25,725 nt of DNA from Cyanobacteriota bacterium (GCA_027482985.1 JAIXVO010000155.1:1-25725); one strand, 5' to 3'. Shown: positions 8,193 to 16,926, counted from the first letter of the stretch. Made by a program: numbers and translations. The notes: generated from the sequence alone by a model not told the origin.

Positions 8193-8232
8193 TCCACCTT
8201 AATGACCTCTTGGGAAAATCCCCTAACAGCCG

Positions 8233-8481
8233 ATGATTAGATTGCGACTCAAGCGATTTGGTAAAAAACGGGAAGTGAGCTACAGAATCGTAGCCGCCCA
8301 CAGCACGTCTCGCCGGGATGGCAGACCGTTAGAAGAATTGGGTTTCTTTAACCCCCGGACGGATGAAGTGCGGCTGAATGTGCCCGCGATCGTCAAGCGT
8401 CTGAAAGAAGGGGCGCAACCGACGGATACCGTGCGGAGCATTCTGGAAAAACAAAACGTCTTCGATCAAATGAATGCTTAA
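8233..8481 (+). CDS. rpsP: 30S ribosomal protein S16
   Basis: An 82-residue protein beginning [20 protein letters not shown], followed by [17 protein letters not shown], the diagnostic S16 blocks, at the usual bacterial length. S16 binds 16S rRNA early in assembly of the small subunit. Its TAA overlaps the ATG of khpA by one base (TAATG), so the two are translationally coupled. In many cyanobacteria this gene sits with khpA and phoH, sometimes after ffh; here the upstream gene is a glycosyltransferase instead. Confidence 0.98.
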   Translation: MIRLRLKRFGKKREVSYRIVAAHSTSRRDGRPLEELGFFNPRTDEVRLNVPAIVKRLKEGAQPTDTVRSILEKQNVFDQMNA

Positions 8482-8861
8482 TGCCTGAAGCCATGTCCCC
8501 CGCTGCTGACACGCCCCTACCAGACTTTGAAACCCTGGTGCGGTTTCTGGTCAACCCCTTCCTCGAATCCCCGGAAGCGCTCAAGCTCGACTGTGAGACA
8601 TTTCCGCAGCGATCGCGCGTGTGGATTCGGATGGCTTTTGAAGGAGCCGATAAAGGGCGGGTGTTTGGGCGCGGGGGGCGCAATATCCAGGCGATTCGCA
8701 CCGTGTTGACGGCGATCGCTCAGATGTCAGGTTACTCCGTCCACCTGGATGTGTTTGGCAGTGCCACTGGGACGGGCGGCAATGAGGGCGAAGAAGAGAG
8801 CGACCGTCCACCCCGGCGACCGCCCCCCAACCGTCGTCCGGTGCCGCGCCCATCCCGTTAG
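8481..8861 (+). CDS. khpA: KhpA-type KH-domain RNA-binding protein
   Basis: A 126-residue protein. Residues ~12-95 form a single KH domain: FETLVRFLVNPFLESPEALKL at the start, then the RNA-contacting GxxG-type loop in VFGRGGRNIQAIRTVL (about residues 61-76). The C-terminal ~30 residues are a Glu- then Arg/Pro-rich tail (EEESDRPPRRPPPNRRPVPR), longer than in compact KhpA proteins of about 75-80 residues and probably disordered and RNA-binding. KhpA proteins bind RNA broadly and in Firmicutes pair with KhpB; in cyanobacteria they are encoded next to rpsP. The start overlaps the rpsP stop, and phoH begins 12 bp after its own stop. Confidence 0.93.
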   Translation: MPEAMSPAADTPLPDFETLVRFLVNPFLESPEALKLDCETFPQRSRVWIRMAFEGADKGRVFGRGGRNIQAIRTVLTAIAQMSGYSVHLDVFGSATGTGGNEGEEESDRPPRRPPPNRRPVPRPSR

Positions 8862-8873
8862 TTTGGAGCCTGG

Positions 8874-9830
8874 ATGCCTGCTGCCTTAACGATTCAATTA
8901 CCCAATGTCGAAAGCGCGATCGCCCTCGCTGGAGAGCGTGAGGAAAACCTGAAGCTCATTGCGCGGCAGACGGGTGCCGTCTTGGTGCTCCGAGGTCAGG
9001 AATTAATGGTGTCCGGGACGGATCAGCAAGTGGCTCTATCCCAAAAGCTGATTCAAGCCCTCGAAAGTATTTGGTTGGAAGGGAAAAATCTGTCGACGGC
9101 AGATATTCTCACGGCGCGACAGGCGATCGATACCGAACGCCAAGATGAACTCAAGGATCTGCAACGCGATACCCTGGCGCGAACCCGGCGGGGTGATGCG
9201 ATTCGGGCGAAAACGTTTCGGCAACGGCAATATATTCAAGCCGTCCAGCAGCATGACCTGACCTTTTGTATTGGGCCAGCGGGAACGGGCAAGACGTTTT
9301 TAGCCGCTGTGTTGGGCGTGCAAGCACTGCTGAATAACGAGTGCGAACGGTTGATTTTGACCCGTCCAGCGGTGGAAGCGGGCGCGAAATTGGGCTTCTT
9401 GCCGGGAGATTTGCAGCAAAAGGTGAATCCTTACCTGCGCCCGTTGTATGATGCCCTGTTTGAATTTATTGACCCAGAAAAAATTCCCAGCCTGATGGAA
9501 CGGGGGGTGATTGAAGTTGCCCCCATTGCCTATATGCGCGGACGGACGTTAAATAACGCCTTCGTCATCCTGGATGAAGCCCAAAACACCACGCCTTCCC
9601 AGATGAAAATGATTTTGACGCGGTTGGGCTTTCGATCGCGGATGGTGGTCACTGGCGACCTCACCCAAACCGACCTGCCCAGCAGTCAAACTTCAGGCTT
9701 GGCGATGGCCGAACGCATTTTGCGATCGGTGGAAGGGATTGCCTTTTGTCATCTGACGAAAGCCGATGTCGTGCGCCATCCCCTCGTTCAACGCATCGTC
9801 GCCGCCTACGAGCACCATGAACAAACGTAA
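8874..9830 (+). CDS. phoH: PhoH family ATPase
   Basis: A 318-residue protein of typical family length. The N-terminal ~70 residues are a KH-like region (ENLKLIARQTGAVLVLRGQELMVSG). Residues ~105-315 form the PhoH P-loop domain: Walker A GPAGTGKTF at about residue 134, LTRPAVEAGAKLGFLPGD, the Walker B-like VILDEAQNTTPSQMKMILTR near 230, and VVTGDLTQTDLP after it. PhoH-like proteins are RNA-associated ATPases, some with helicase or endonuclease activity. GGAG lies 5 nt before the ATG. It is the last gene of the rpsP unit, and its stop is only 6 bp from the stop of the convergent CHAT gene with no terminator between. Confidence 0.96.
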   Translation: MPAALTIQLPNVESAIALAGEREENLKLIARQTGAVLVLRGQELMVSGTDQQVALSQKLIQALESIWLEGKNLSTADILTARQAIDTERQDELKDLQRDTLARTRRGDAIRAKTFRQRQYIQAVQQHDLTFCIGPAGTGKTFLAAVLGVQALLNNECERLILTRPAVEAGAKLGFLPGDLQQKVNPYLRPLYDALFEFIDPEKIPSLMERGVIEVAPIAYMRGRTLNNAFVILDEAQNTTPSQMKMILTRLGFRSRMVVTGDLTQTDLPSSQTSGLAMAERILRSVEGIAFCHLTKADVVRHPLVQRIVAAYEHHEQT

Positions 9831-9836
9831 TCGGCG

Positions 9837-12368
9837 CTAGTCCGCCTCGCCCATGAGGGTAAACGCCGCCCAATCCAACGGTCGCGGATATTGCTTCATG
9901 GTTTCCAGCATGGCAAACCGGAGAGCTTTAGCCTTATCCGGTTGCTGCAATAGATGCTCATAAAAATTCACCATCAGATGCGCCGTGGCCGCATCGGGCA
10001 CTGCCCACAACGAAACGATGACACTGGGCACACCCGCCGCAATGAAGGCGCGGGATAACCCCTGCACACCATCGCCCGTAATGCGCCCCCGGCCTGTATC
10101 GCAAGCACTCAGGACGACCAGATGCGCCCGCAACTGCAAATCTAGGATAGCGCCGGCTGTGAGGATGCCATTGGGGGCACGGGTATCTGTCGGCCGAGGA
10201 TTGGGGGCGAGGGCGATCGCCCCTGGAATCGCCGTATCGTCCAAAGCTTGCCCAAACTCCAGTAAGCCATGAGTGGCGAGATGAATCACGGCGGCAGTCG
10301 CCATTTGCCGCACCACCTGAGCCTGCGTTGCCTGGTTGCCAATTAAAGGTCGGGTGCGCAGTAAGGTGGCAATTTGTTGGGCTTCGGTTTCTGAAGCGGG
10401 GAGTGGGGCGAGGGGGTCGGTGCCAATTTGCGGCATAGTAGGATTACCCACGACTAGCGCTGGACGGAAGCGATCGCTCGCTTTGCTCGGTGCCGTTCGT
10501 CGTTGACTGGCAAGCTGGCGCGTTAGGTCGAGCACTTGAATTGCCGGAGCCGTCAACAGCGTGTGGTGTTCAATCAAATATTGCCCATCGGCTCGTTGCA
10601 AAGCGGGAAACGGCACCAGGTAAAGGGATTCGAGCGGCAGGATAATGACGCGATCGCTGGGATTCGTTGGCAGGAAGTCCGCGATCGGCTGAATTAACAG
10701 TTGGTACAGCTGATGCAGAGCGGGATTGACCCGTCGCTGAGGGGCACTGGGCGCAGTCGATTGGGGCGATCGTGGGGCTACCGTTACTGGAGTTTGTAAC
10801 ACTTCGGCACAACTGAAGGGCGGGTACAAACAATTGCGGCTAACGGCGACGAGCTTTTCCAGCGTTAAATTCTGCTGCCATAAGGGTTTCAAGTTTACCC
10901 GCCGAAATTGCACAGGTCCCGTCGGTGGCACGACCCAGATCAGGAGGGATTCCTCCCGCCCCCGCTGTTTGCCCCGAAACTTAAAGTCGTCATCCGGGAC
11001 GATCGCGTACTCCACCAAGGTCGCCTTTTGTTCCTTCGCAATCCGCCGAATGTCCGCCATCCGAATGGGACGCACGATCGCCTGCGGGAGATGTTCCAAC
11101 GGCACGTCTCTACGAGGGTGATCGGGGGGTGTTGGTTTGGGTTGATCGTCACGAACACGGCGGGCTAAGCGTTCGGCAAAGGCGCGGGCGCGACCCCATT
11201 CGGCGGCTTCCAGAGCGGCTTCGTACTGCTTGGCGGCAATCAGAACTTGTTGTAGCAGGCTATAGGTATGCAATTGGGTGTCAAAAATGGCAACTTTGTA
11301 GCGATCGCTCAGGTCAGGGCGCAACCCGTCTAACAACTGGATGGCTTGGCGGAGAGTGGTTTCGGCTTCCTTCAACCGGCCGGCATTGAAGAGGGTATGA
11401 CCGAGGTTATTTAATGCCTGCCCTTGAATTTCGGGGTTGTCCAGCGATCGCCCAATCGCCAAACTTTGCTGCTGCTGCCGAATCGCCTCCGGAAAGTTTT
11501 TTTGATCCTCGTAAACCAGTCCCAGTGCTCCTAATGCCTGGGCTTCCAGTTGGCGATCGCCCATTTGCTGCGCTAGTTGCAAACTGGATTGGTAAAAGGT
11601 AATGGCGCGATCGAGCCGCCGTAACGCGTGATGTGTGGAGCCTAAATTCAGTAAGGCATTGGCCTGTCCCGGTAAATAATTCAGGGCTTTAGCCTGATCT
11701 AAACTCTGCTGAAATAACTGCAACGCCTCCTGATCCTGCCCCTGATTGGCTGCCATTGCGCCCAAATTGCCGAGGGCGACCACTTCTCCCTCGCGATCGC
11801 CCGTTTGTCGTGTGAGCTTCAGGCTTTGCTGAAAGGCGATCGTGGCGTTGGTGTAATCGCCCACCGCTTCAAAGGTGTTACCCAAATTCGTCAGGACTTG
11901 GCCTAATCCCTGGCGATCGCCCAATGCCAGCAACAGTTTGCCCGCTTGCCGATGAGTGGCGATCGCCTGACTGTAGCGCCCCAAAGCTTGATGCACAATG
12001 CCCAAATTGCCCCAGGCTTGTGCTTCTGAGCGTTGATCTGGCAATTGTTGGCTGAAGGTTAAGGCTTGCTCCAGGAGAGGCATTGCGTCTTGATAACGCT
12101 CCAGGCTGAGCGCCGCCGCCCCCAATTTCAACACCGTTCGCAGTTCGCCAGGGCGGTTTTGGGTTTGTTGGAACTGTTGCCGTGCTTGCTGCCATAGTTG
12201 CATCGCCGGAGCGACCTGACCCGCCTGAAATGCGGCATCGCCCTGCTGCACCAATTGTTCGGCAGCATTAGCGGGTAACGGCTCAGGTGCCGCGAGTACA
12301 GCCAGATTGGGGCTAGTCAAGCACAGCAGCAAGGCGATCGCGGTTCCAGTCCGCAACACGGCTCTCAT
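9837..12368 (-). CDS. Exported TPR-CHAT domain protein (caspase-like protease)
   Basis: An 843-residue protein. Residues 1-27 form a signal peptide (AVLRTGTAIALLLCLTSPNLAVLAA). About eight to nine TPR units follow from ~30 to ~390 (for example AQAWGNLGIVHQALGRYSQAI and QALGALGLVYEDQKNFPEAI). The CHAT domain occupies roughly 560-843, with the expected His in VIHLATHGLLEFG (His700) and Cys in LVVLSACDTGRGR (Cys756), then GDGVQGLSRAFIAAGVPSVIVSLWAVPD. CHAT is a separase/caspase-related peptidase fold, and both catalytic residues are present, so activity is likely; the substrate is unknown. ATG at 12368 was chosen over TTG at 12374. The gene starts 7 bp after the Uma2 stop and lies downstream of a haemagglutinin-type exoprotein gene, which suggests work on exported or surface proteins. 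Confidence 0.92.
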   Translation of the reverse strand: MRAVLRTGTAIALLLCLTSPNLAVLAAPEPLPANAAEQLVQQGDAAFQAGQVAPAMQLWQQARQQFQQTQNRPGELRTVLKLGAAALSLERYQDAMPLLEQALTFSQQLPDQRSEAQAWGNLGIVHQALGRYSQAIATHRQAGKLLLALGDRQGLGQVLTNLGNTFEAVGDYTNATIAFQQSLKLTRQTGDREGEVVALGNLGAMAANQGQDQEALQLFQQSLDQAKALNYLPGQANALLNLGSTHHALRRLDRAITFYQSSLQLAQQMGDRQLEAQALGALGLVYEDQKNFPEAIRQQQQSLAIGRSLDNPEIQGQALNNLGHTLFNAGRLKEAETTLRQAIQLLDGLRPDLSDRYKVAIFDTQLHTYSLLQQVLIAAKQYEAALEAAEWGRARAFAERLARRVRDDQPKPTPPDHPRRDVPLEHLPQAIVRPIRMADIRRIAKEQKATLVEYAIVPDDDFKFRGKQRGREESLLIWVVPPTGPVQFRRVNLKPLWQQNLTLEKLVAVSRNCLYPPFSCAEVLQTPVTVAPRSPQSTAPSAPQRRVNPALHQLYQLLIQPIADFLPTNPSDRVIILPLESLYLVPFPALQRADGQYLIEHHTLLTAPAIQVLDLTRQLASQRRTAPSKASDRFRPALVVGNPTMPQIGTDPLAPLPASETEAQQIATLLRTRPLIGNQATQAQVVRQMATAAVIHLATHGLLEFGQALDDTAIPGAIALAPNPRPTDTRAPNGILTAGAILDLQLRAHLVVLSACDTGRGRITGDGVQGLSRAFIAAGVPSVIVSLWAVPDAATAHLMVNFYEHLLQQPDKAKALRFAMLETMKQYPRPLDWAAFTLMGEAD

Positions 12369-12375
12369 TGTCAAC

Positions 12376-13119
12376 CTATCTGGGCTGCTGGGCGATCACC
12401 TGTGCCACGGTCAAACCGAGGGCGATCGCCACTTGTTCCACACTTAACCCCATCTCCAGCAACCTGGGAATGGCATCAATGCGGGCTTGTTCGGCGGCTT
12501 GCCTCGCTCGTTCGGCGGCTTGTCGGGATTGCTCCATCTCCGCAAAGCTCAGTAGTTTCTCGCCCGTTTCTGGGACAAAAAAGCGGAGTTCGCCCTCAAT
12601 GAGGCGTAACTCTAAGCCCAAAACTTGACTCATCAAAGATCCGGTCGCAGTGGGAGTTATCGGGCAGTACTGGTTTCCCACTAAAGCCGATCCTTTCAAG
12701 GGCGGACGCAAATAATCCCCCGTTGGATCATATTGAAAATACTCCGGAACTCCCAGTTGTGCGTACTTATGCGGTTTTTCCTGCTCGTCTTTTTCTTGCG
12801 TCGTTTTTGAGGTAATTTCCATCACAAAGCTGGGTGTAATGCCGCCTTCCTCCCAAACTTTAAAGCTCCGGCGCTTTTTCTTCTCCACCCCCAACACGAC
12901 ATAGACATCGGGCGCAATCACGGCATCCGGGACACCCTGGCGATAGTAAATGAAGGAATTGCCGGAGACGTATACATCCGGGCGATCGCGAAAATAAGAG
13001 TCGAGGGCTTCCACACAGTAAATGAGAAAATCTCGAGTTTGATCACTTTCTGCCATCGGCAACCCGTCGGAGTCTGGATATTCAATCTCAAAATCGAGGG
13101 GCTGATTGATCAAATTCAT
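12376..13119 (-). CDS. Uma2 family (DUF820) restriction-endonuclease-fold protein
   Basis: A 247-residue protein. Residues ~20-185 carry the Uma2 fold: APDVYVVLG, then FVMEITSKTTQEKDEQEKPH and KYAQLGVPEYFQYDP, which supply the Asp and Glu-x-(S)K pattern of PD-(D/E)xK nucleases. A short charged coiled segment (QSRQAAERARQAAEQARIDA) follows, then a C-terminal helix-turn-helix-like end (LLEMGLSVEQVAIALGLTVAQV) as often seen in cyanobacterial Uma2 proteins. These genes occur in many copies in cyanobacteria and their biological role is unclear. A strong AAGGAGG lies 8 nt before the ATG. It is co-transcribed with the CHAT gene. Confidence 0.9.
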   Translation of the reverse strand: MNLINQPLDFEIEYPDSDGLPMAESDQTRDFLIYCVEALDSYFRDRPDVYVSGNSFIYYRQGVPDAVIAPDVYVVLGVEKKKRRSFKVWEEGGITPSFVMEITSKTTQEKDEQEKPHKYAQLGVPEYFQYDPTGDYLRPPLKGSALVGNQYCPITPTATGSLMSQVLGLELRLIEGELRFFVPETGEKLLSFAEMEQSRQAAERARQAAEQARIDAIPRLLEMGLSVEQVAIALGLTVAQVIAQQPR

Positions 13120-13227
13120 GCCACATCCCTCCTTGAGCGTGCGTCTGGTTCAACCTTACCACAGGGATAAGGCTTGCCCAGTAACGTGACAGGCTCCGGT
13201 GTGAGCGGTCTAATCCCAGCAATCGCA

Positions 13228-15789
13228 TCAGCGGGGTGGCGGTTGTCCATCTTCGCCCAGGATTTTCAAAATTTGCTGGTCATCGGTGGTCGTGGTCAGG
13301 CAGGGGTTAAGACCAGTGGGCGATCGCGGGGTGCCGCGCGGGTTGGGGTTAGTGTCCGTTGGGGTGCAAGCATTTTGGCTCACAACCGTGCGTTGTAGGG
13401 TGTCTTGCCCCACGGTAGTGGCCGCTGTGGTGACGGTGGGGGTGGGTGGCTGAGGCGGGGTGATGGCACTTTCGGGTGGGGGAGCGGCGGGGATCAAGGG
13501 CGTGGTCGAGCCAATCACGCGATTTTGCGTGGCAACTGTCAAGCTCCCGTCAATGACGACCGTGCGGATAATTGCGCCCACAGTCCCGCTAGCATCGGCT
13601 GGAATGGTGGACAGAGCGGCCGATTCGTTTTTATTCAAGCTGAAGGGCGTGGCGACAAAGGTGCTGTAATTGTTGGCGGGATTGCGGATCACGTAAGGAG
13701 CACCGGGATTGGGCGTGACATTCGGGCCAATCACAAATGGGGTGTTGTCTCCTTCTAAGTTGACCCCCGCAGACAGCGGCGTAGTGACCCCGCCAGCCCC
13801 ATAGCGAATTCGGATGGTACCGATGCTGGAACTGATGCTGATGGGGGTACTAAGGTACATTTTTTGGGTGCCGTCTGCCGGATTACTGCCAGCGATCGCG
13901 GTAGAAACCTGGGCGATCGTGGCCCCTGTTTGAGTGACCAGAAATGGGATGAGATTCGGATCGACTAAGACGTAGTTTTTCAGCCCTGTGGCGTATCCCA
14001 AGAAACCTGGGCCCAACACATCCAGAGTCCCCGTGGCTCTAAATTTGCCATCTGCGGTAATGTCGATATCCCCGTTTACCCCCGTACTGTTGATAAATTG
14101 CGTCCGAATCGAGTGGACAGTCACATCGCCAGCGCTGGCAGTGAGTTTGACGTAGCCTGCATCAATGGGGGAATGAATCAGAATGCCATTGGGCGCAGAA
14201 ATATCGACGTACTCGGCTTGAATACTGCGCACCGAGGGAGTAGCAGAATTACCCACCGTGACGCGACCCGTGGCTGGCGTGGCAGAACTGCCAGTAAAGG
14301 TAGTACCCCCGGTGTTGACGGCAAAGGGTGGGATGACAGAGGGATTGGTGGCAACGGCGGATTCTTGTAAGACGGGTACCCCAGCCCGCAAAATGACGGT
14401 GAAGTAGTCGGCTAAAAGGCGGCGATCGCTGCCGAGGGGAGCCGCCGCAAAGGTGGGATCAGTCCCCGTAATCGAGATATTGCCCGTGGTAATGTTACCT
14501 GTCGCTTCGACTTTGAGGGACGGCCCAGTGTAATTCCCAAAAGTGACATCGCCATTGGCACTGATGATCGGGTCTCGAATGCTGATAAAAGTGCCGGGAG
14601 TGCCATCGGATTTTTGCATGGCAAAATTGCCACCGCTGGCGTAATGCGTGTCGCCAGAAATGATCCCATTGCTGATTAAATTCAGGTCACGCCCACTTTG
14701 AAAGGCTGCAGTCGGATGGTTAAGCGCCATCACATCAATGCCGCGATCGCCCTGGATAGTCAAATTTCCGCCGGCCTGGAGCGTCACCGGATTGGCAATA
14801 CTGTCTCGCACTACCACCGTATTGTTCGCGCGAATATTTAAATCGCCCGTCGTCCGTACCTGACTTTCCACCAGGGTGACATTGTTTGCAGCTGAGAGAT
14901 TAGCCGTTTGCGCTTGAATCGTCTTCGCAACGACATCCCCCAACGTGACTGGGGTGCCGGAACCCGTCAGCCGTGTCACCCCATTTTCGACTGTAATTCC
15001 CGTCGCATTCGCTAGATTGCCCCCCGTCAGCAAGGCAGGTAGAGACGGGGGAGTCGCGGAGGCGGGATTGATCGCCGATCTCGCCTCCGTGGGCAATACC
15101 AGGCTGAGTAAACTGCCCTCTGGTGTAATTCGCACTAAATTTTGACCCGGCACAGCGGCGATCGTCACCGTGCCACCGGGAGCCGCGATCGTCCCGGTAT
15201 TAATCACGGTGCCGCCCAACAGGGTGATGCTTTGCCCCTGCCCAACTGCTAAATTGCCCGCATTGATAATTGCCCCCGGTTGCGACGTGGTAAAAGCGAA
15301 CCCGCTGGGTTGCCCCGTTAAAGCTCCATAGTGATTGGCACCCACGGCATTGAACCAGCCATTGCCCACCCCTATGCCATTGGCCGTCGCCGCGGCAAAC
15401 GAGCCGGGGACATTTAGACTGGCATTTGCGCCAAACACAATGCCAGCAGGATTGACGAGATACAGGTTGGCATTGCTGCCTGTCACCTGAATTTGCCCCT
15501 GAATGATGGAAGGATCGCTGCCCGTCACTCGCGCCAGAATGTTTTGAATCACAGGATGGGTGAGGAAGGTTGCCACCTGATTCGGATTCAAACCGAATTG
15601 TTGAAAGCTATGGAACTGATTGCTCCCAGCCTGGGTGCCACCGGTGATGTTAAAGGTGTTGCCCGCCTGGTTCACGTTGGTATTGGTGCCATCAGGGGCA
15701 GCGGTGATTTGCGCTAAGACAGCAGGTTGCCAGAGGGAAAGCAGGATGAAGGGCGCGATCGCGACTACAGCAGCGCATGACCTGGCCAT
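13228..15789 (-). CDS. Two-partner-secretion (filamentous haemagglutinin N-terminal domain) exoprotein
   Basis: An 853-residue protein. The signal peptide is residues 1-26 (AIAPFILLSLWQPAVLAQ). Residues ~27-250 form the TPS/haemagglutination-activity domain: TFNITGGTQAGSNQFHSFQQF, FLTHPVIQNILARVTGSDPS and NLYLVNPAGIVFGANASLNV with its NPxGI motif. The rest is predicted beta-helix (repeats of the type NGDVTFGNYTGPSLKVEATG) and a Pro/Thr-rich end. TPS passengers are exported through an outer-membrane TpsB/FhaC-type pore; no tpsB is present in this window. At ~850 residues it is short for the group. GGAGGA lies 5 nt before ATG 15789. Uma2 begins 108 bp downstream, so co-transcription is possible. 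Confidence 0.92.
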   Translation of the reverse strand: MARSCAAVVAIAPFILLSLWQPAVLAQITAAPDGTNTNVNQAGNTFNITGGTQAGSNQFHSFQQFGLNPNQVATFLTHPVIQNILARVTGSDPSIIQGQIQVTGSNANLYLVNPAGIVFGANASLNVPGSFAAATANGIGVGNGWFNAVGANHYGALTGQPSGFAFTTSQPGAIINAGNLAVGQGQSITLLGGTVINTGTIAAPGGTVTIAAVPGQNLVRITPEGSLLSLVLPTEARSAINPASATPPSLPALLTGGNLANATGITVENGVTRLTGSGTPVTLGDVVAKTIQAQTANLSAANNVTLVESQVRTTGDLNIRANNTVVVRDSIANPVTLQAGGNLTIQGDRGIDVMALNHPTAAFQSGRDLNLISNGIISGDTHYASGGNFAMQKSDGTPGTFISIRDPIISANGDVTFGNYTGPSLKVEATGNITTGNISITGTDPTFAAAPLGSDRRLLADYFTVILRAGVPVLQESAVATNPSVIPPFAVNTGGTTFTGSSATPATGRVTVGNSATPSVRSIQAEYVDISAPNGILIHSPIDAGYVKLTASAGDVTVHSIRTQFINSTGVNGDIDITADGKFRATGTLDVLGPGFLGYATGLKNYVLVDPNLIPFLVTQTGATIAQVSTAIAGSNPADGTQKMYLSTPISISSSIGTIRIRYGAGGVTTPLSAGVNLEGDNTPFVIGPNVTPNPGAPYVIRNPANNYSTFVATPFSLNKNESAALSTIPADASGTVGAIIRTVVIDGSLTVATQNRVIGSTTPLIPAAPPPESAITPPQPPTPTVTTAATTVGQDTLQRTVVSQNACTPTDTNPNPRGTPRSPTGLNPCLTTTTDDQQILKILGEDGQPPPR

Positions 15790-16270
15790 AAGATTCCTCC
15801 TATATCGGTGAATGATTGACCTGCTAATTGCTTAGGAAAATGTCTATATCATCTCTTCATCTTGGTAATCTGGACGAATTCCGTATCGTCGTAAAAAAAC
15901 TTTAAAGTCTAAAATTAATAGCCTCATGAGCGCTGGATAGATTTTGGTGTGAGGGTATCGAGTGAACTTCAGCAACCGCTGCTTAATCGGCCAAAGTGAG
16001 CCAGCACACTCACTGGGAATTGGCTGGGCGCAATCCGATGGCTCCTCCGGCGGAATATTTTCCGACTCAGTAGCTTAAGTTACCTCGGCGGTTACCCAGT
16101 GGCTCTACAGTGCTGGCAAACAAACTTTCATAAAAATCCGTGGTAGAGGTCACCAAGACACATGACAATCTGGCAAAGACTAGTCGATACTCAGAAACAA
16201 GTTTCTGCGACCAGCATTGTTGAAGTAAGCCCCTGATCCTGTTGGTTCACTTTGACGCGAGGATTGCTTG
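15790..16270. other. 480-bp gap with tpsA leader, a small open frame and no established gene
   Basis: This is the longest stretch without a confident gene. The part next to 15789 must hold the promoter and Shine-Dalgarno of the haemagglutinin gene, and the part next to 16271 that of the hypothetical gene (GAGGA before its ATG). Between them is the minus-strand open frame described separately. A short palindrome GAAAC-AA-GTTTC is at 16195-16206. No transposase, tRNA or terminator was seen. Confidence 0.6.
15844..16074 (-). other. Possible small ORF or gene remnant upstream of the haemagglutinin gene
   Basis: A frame open for 76 codons between a TAA (16075-16077) and a TAG (15844-15846). Only the last 27 codons follow an ATG (15927; MRLLILDFKVFLRRYGIRP then DYQDEEMI). 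The part before the ATG also looks protein-like (SLWPIKQRLLKFTRYPHTKI), so either a non-ATG start is used or this is the 3' end of a decayed gene. The next frame upstream is also open for about 60 codons (about 16250-16077; for example VFARLSCVLVTSTTDFYESL), which would fit a gene broken by one frameshift. No family is recognised. It ends 54 bp before the exoprotein start. Confidence 0.3.
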
Positions 16271-16879
16271 ATGTCCCACCGTTACAGTACCGAAGATTTA
16301 ATCCAAATTCTGGCGAATGAACGGCAGGCTTGTATGAACGGGGAGCGCCTGAATTTGGCGGTCAGTCTCTCTGGTAGTCCTTTTTTAGATAAGTTTCTGC
16401 GCCCCGAAGGATTGCAGAAGTTTGCGGCTTATAGCGATTTTCGTGCTTCTGTTCACGCCTATCAACGAGAGCATGGCGTATCGGGAATTGTCTGGCAGAC
16501 CCAAACCCTTCGCGATCGCCAAATTCACTTCCCCAAAGTGGATGATCAACTGATCGCCCTCCCTGGCGACCTGGACATCCTCCGCGCTGCCACAGCCCAG
16601 GTCTTTCAGTTCTGGCAAGAAGTCACCCACGGGATGGAACTCTACCTCAGCCTGAATGCTGGCAAAATCCACCAACCCATCATTGCTGTCCATGTCGATC
16701 GCATCTGGCAGCGATCGGAATGGGCCAGCCTCAGTCATCAAGGCCATCGCCAAACCCTCGAAATCATCCTCCAACTCGGCTGGGGCCAACCCGAAGAAGC
16801 CGCCTACCGTCGCGGTTTTCCCGAATCTGGGAGTGAGTATGTGCATGCAGTGTTTCCTGGTAATCAACCGATTGGGTGA
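16271..16879 (+). CDS. Hypothetical protein, about 200 residues
   Basis: A 202-residue soluble protein with no signal peptide or membrane segment. It begins MSHRYSTEDLIQILANERQA and contains QKFAAYSDFRASVHAYQREH, GIVWQTQTLRDRQIHFPKVD, LPGDLDILRAATAQVFQFW, GMELYLSLNAGKIHQP and AYRRGFPESGSEYVHAVFP. The composition and even codon use are those of a real gene; the pattern recalls a conserved cyanobacterial hypothetical family, but I cannot assign a function. ATG at 16271 is preferred over TTG at 16268; AGGA precedes it by about 7 nt. It is divergent from the haemagglutinin gene. Its stop codon is the start of a heptamer repeat array. Confidence 0.8.
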   Translation: MSHRYSTEDLIQILANERQACMNGERLNLAVSLSGSPFLDKFLRPEGLQKFAAYSDFRASVHAYQREHGVSGIVWQTQTLRDRQIHFPKVDDQLIALPGDLDILRAATAQVFQFWQEVTHGMELYLSLNAGKIHQPIIAVHVDRIWQRSEWASLSHQGHRQTLEIILQLGWGQPEEAAYRRGFPESGSEYVHAVFPGNQPIG

Positions 16880-16926
16880 GGAGAGAGGAGACAGGAGACA
16901 GAAGCTAGGAGACAGGAGCCAAGAGA
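16878..16926. repeat. Heptanucleotide purine repeat, (C/G)AGGAGA x7 degenerate
   Basis: Seven 7-bp units in register: GAGGAGA, GAGGAGA, CAGGAGA, CAGAAGC, TAGGAGA, CAGGAGC, CAAGAGA. The first unit overlaps the stop codon of the hypothetical gene ending at 16879. It is the second of three heptamer arrays in this window, each with its own consensus. Confidence 0.85.

Noticed and set aside
13405..13758. Plus-strand open frames of 60-117 codons antisense to the haemagglutinin gene
   Set aside because: They are shadows of the long minus-strand gene, which has a signal peptide, a TPS domain and a good Shine-Dalgarno.
16162..16236. A 24-codon plus-strand ORF (MTIWQRLVDTQKQVSATSIV...)
   Set aside because: No Shine-Dalgarno is visible, there is no family resemblance, and the length is within chance.
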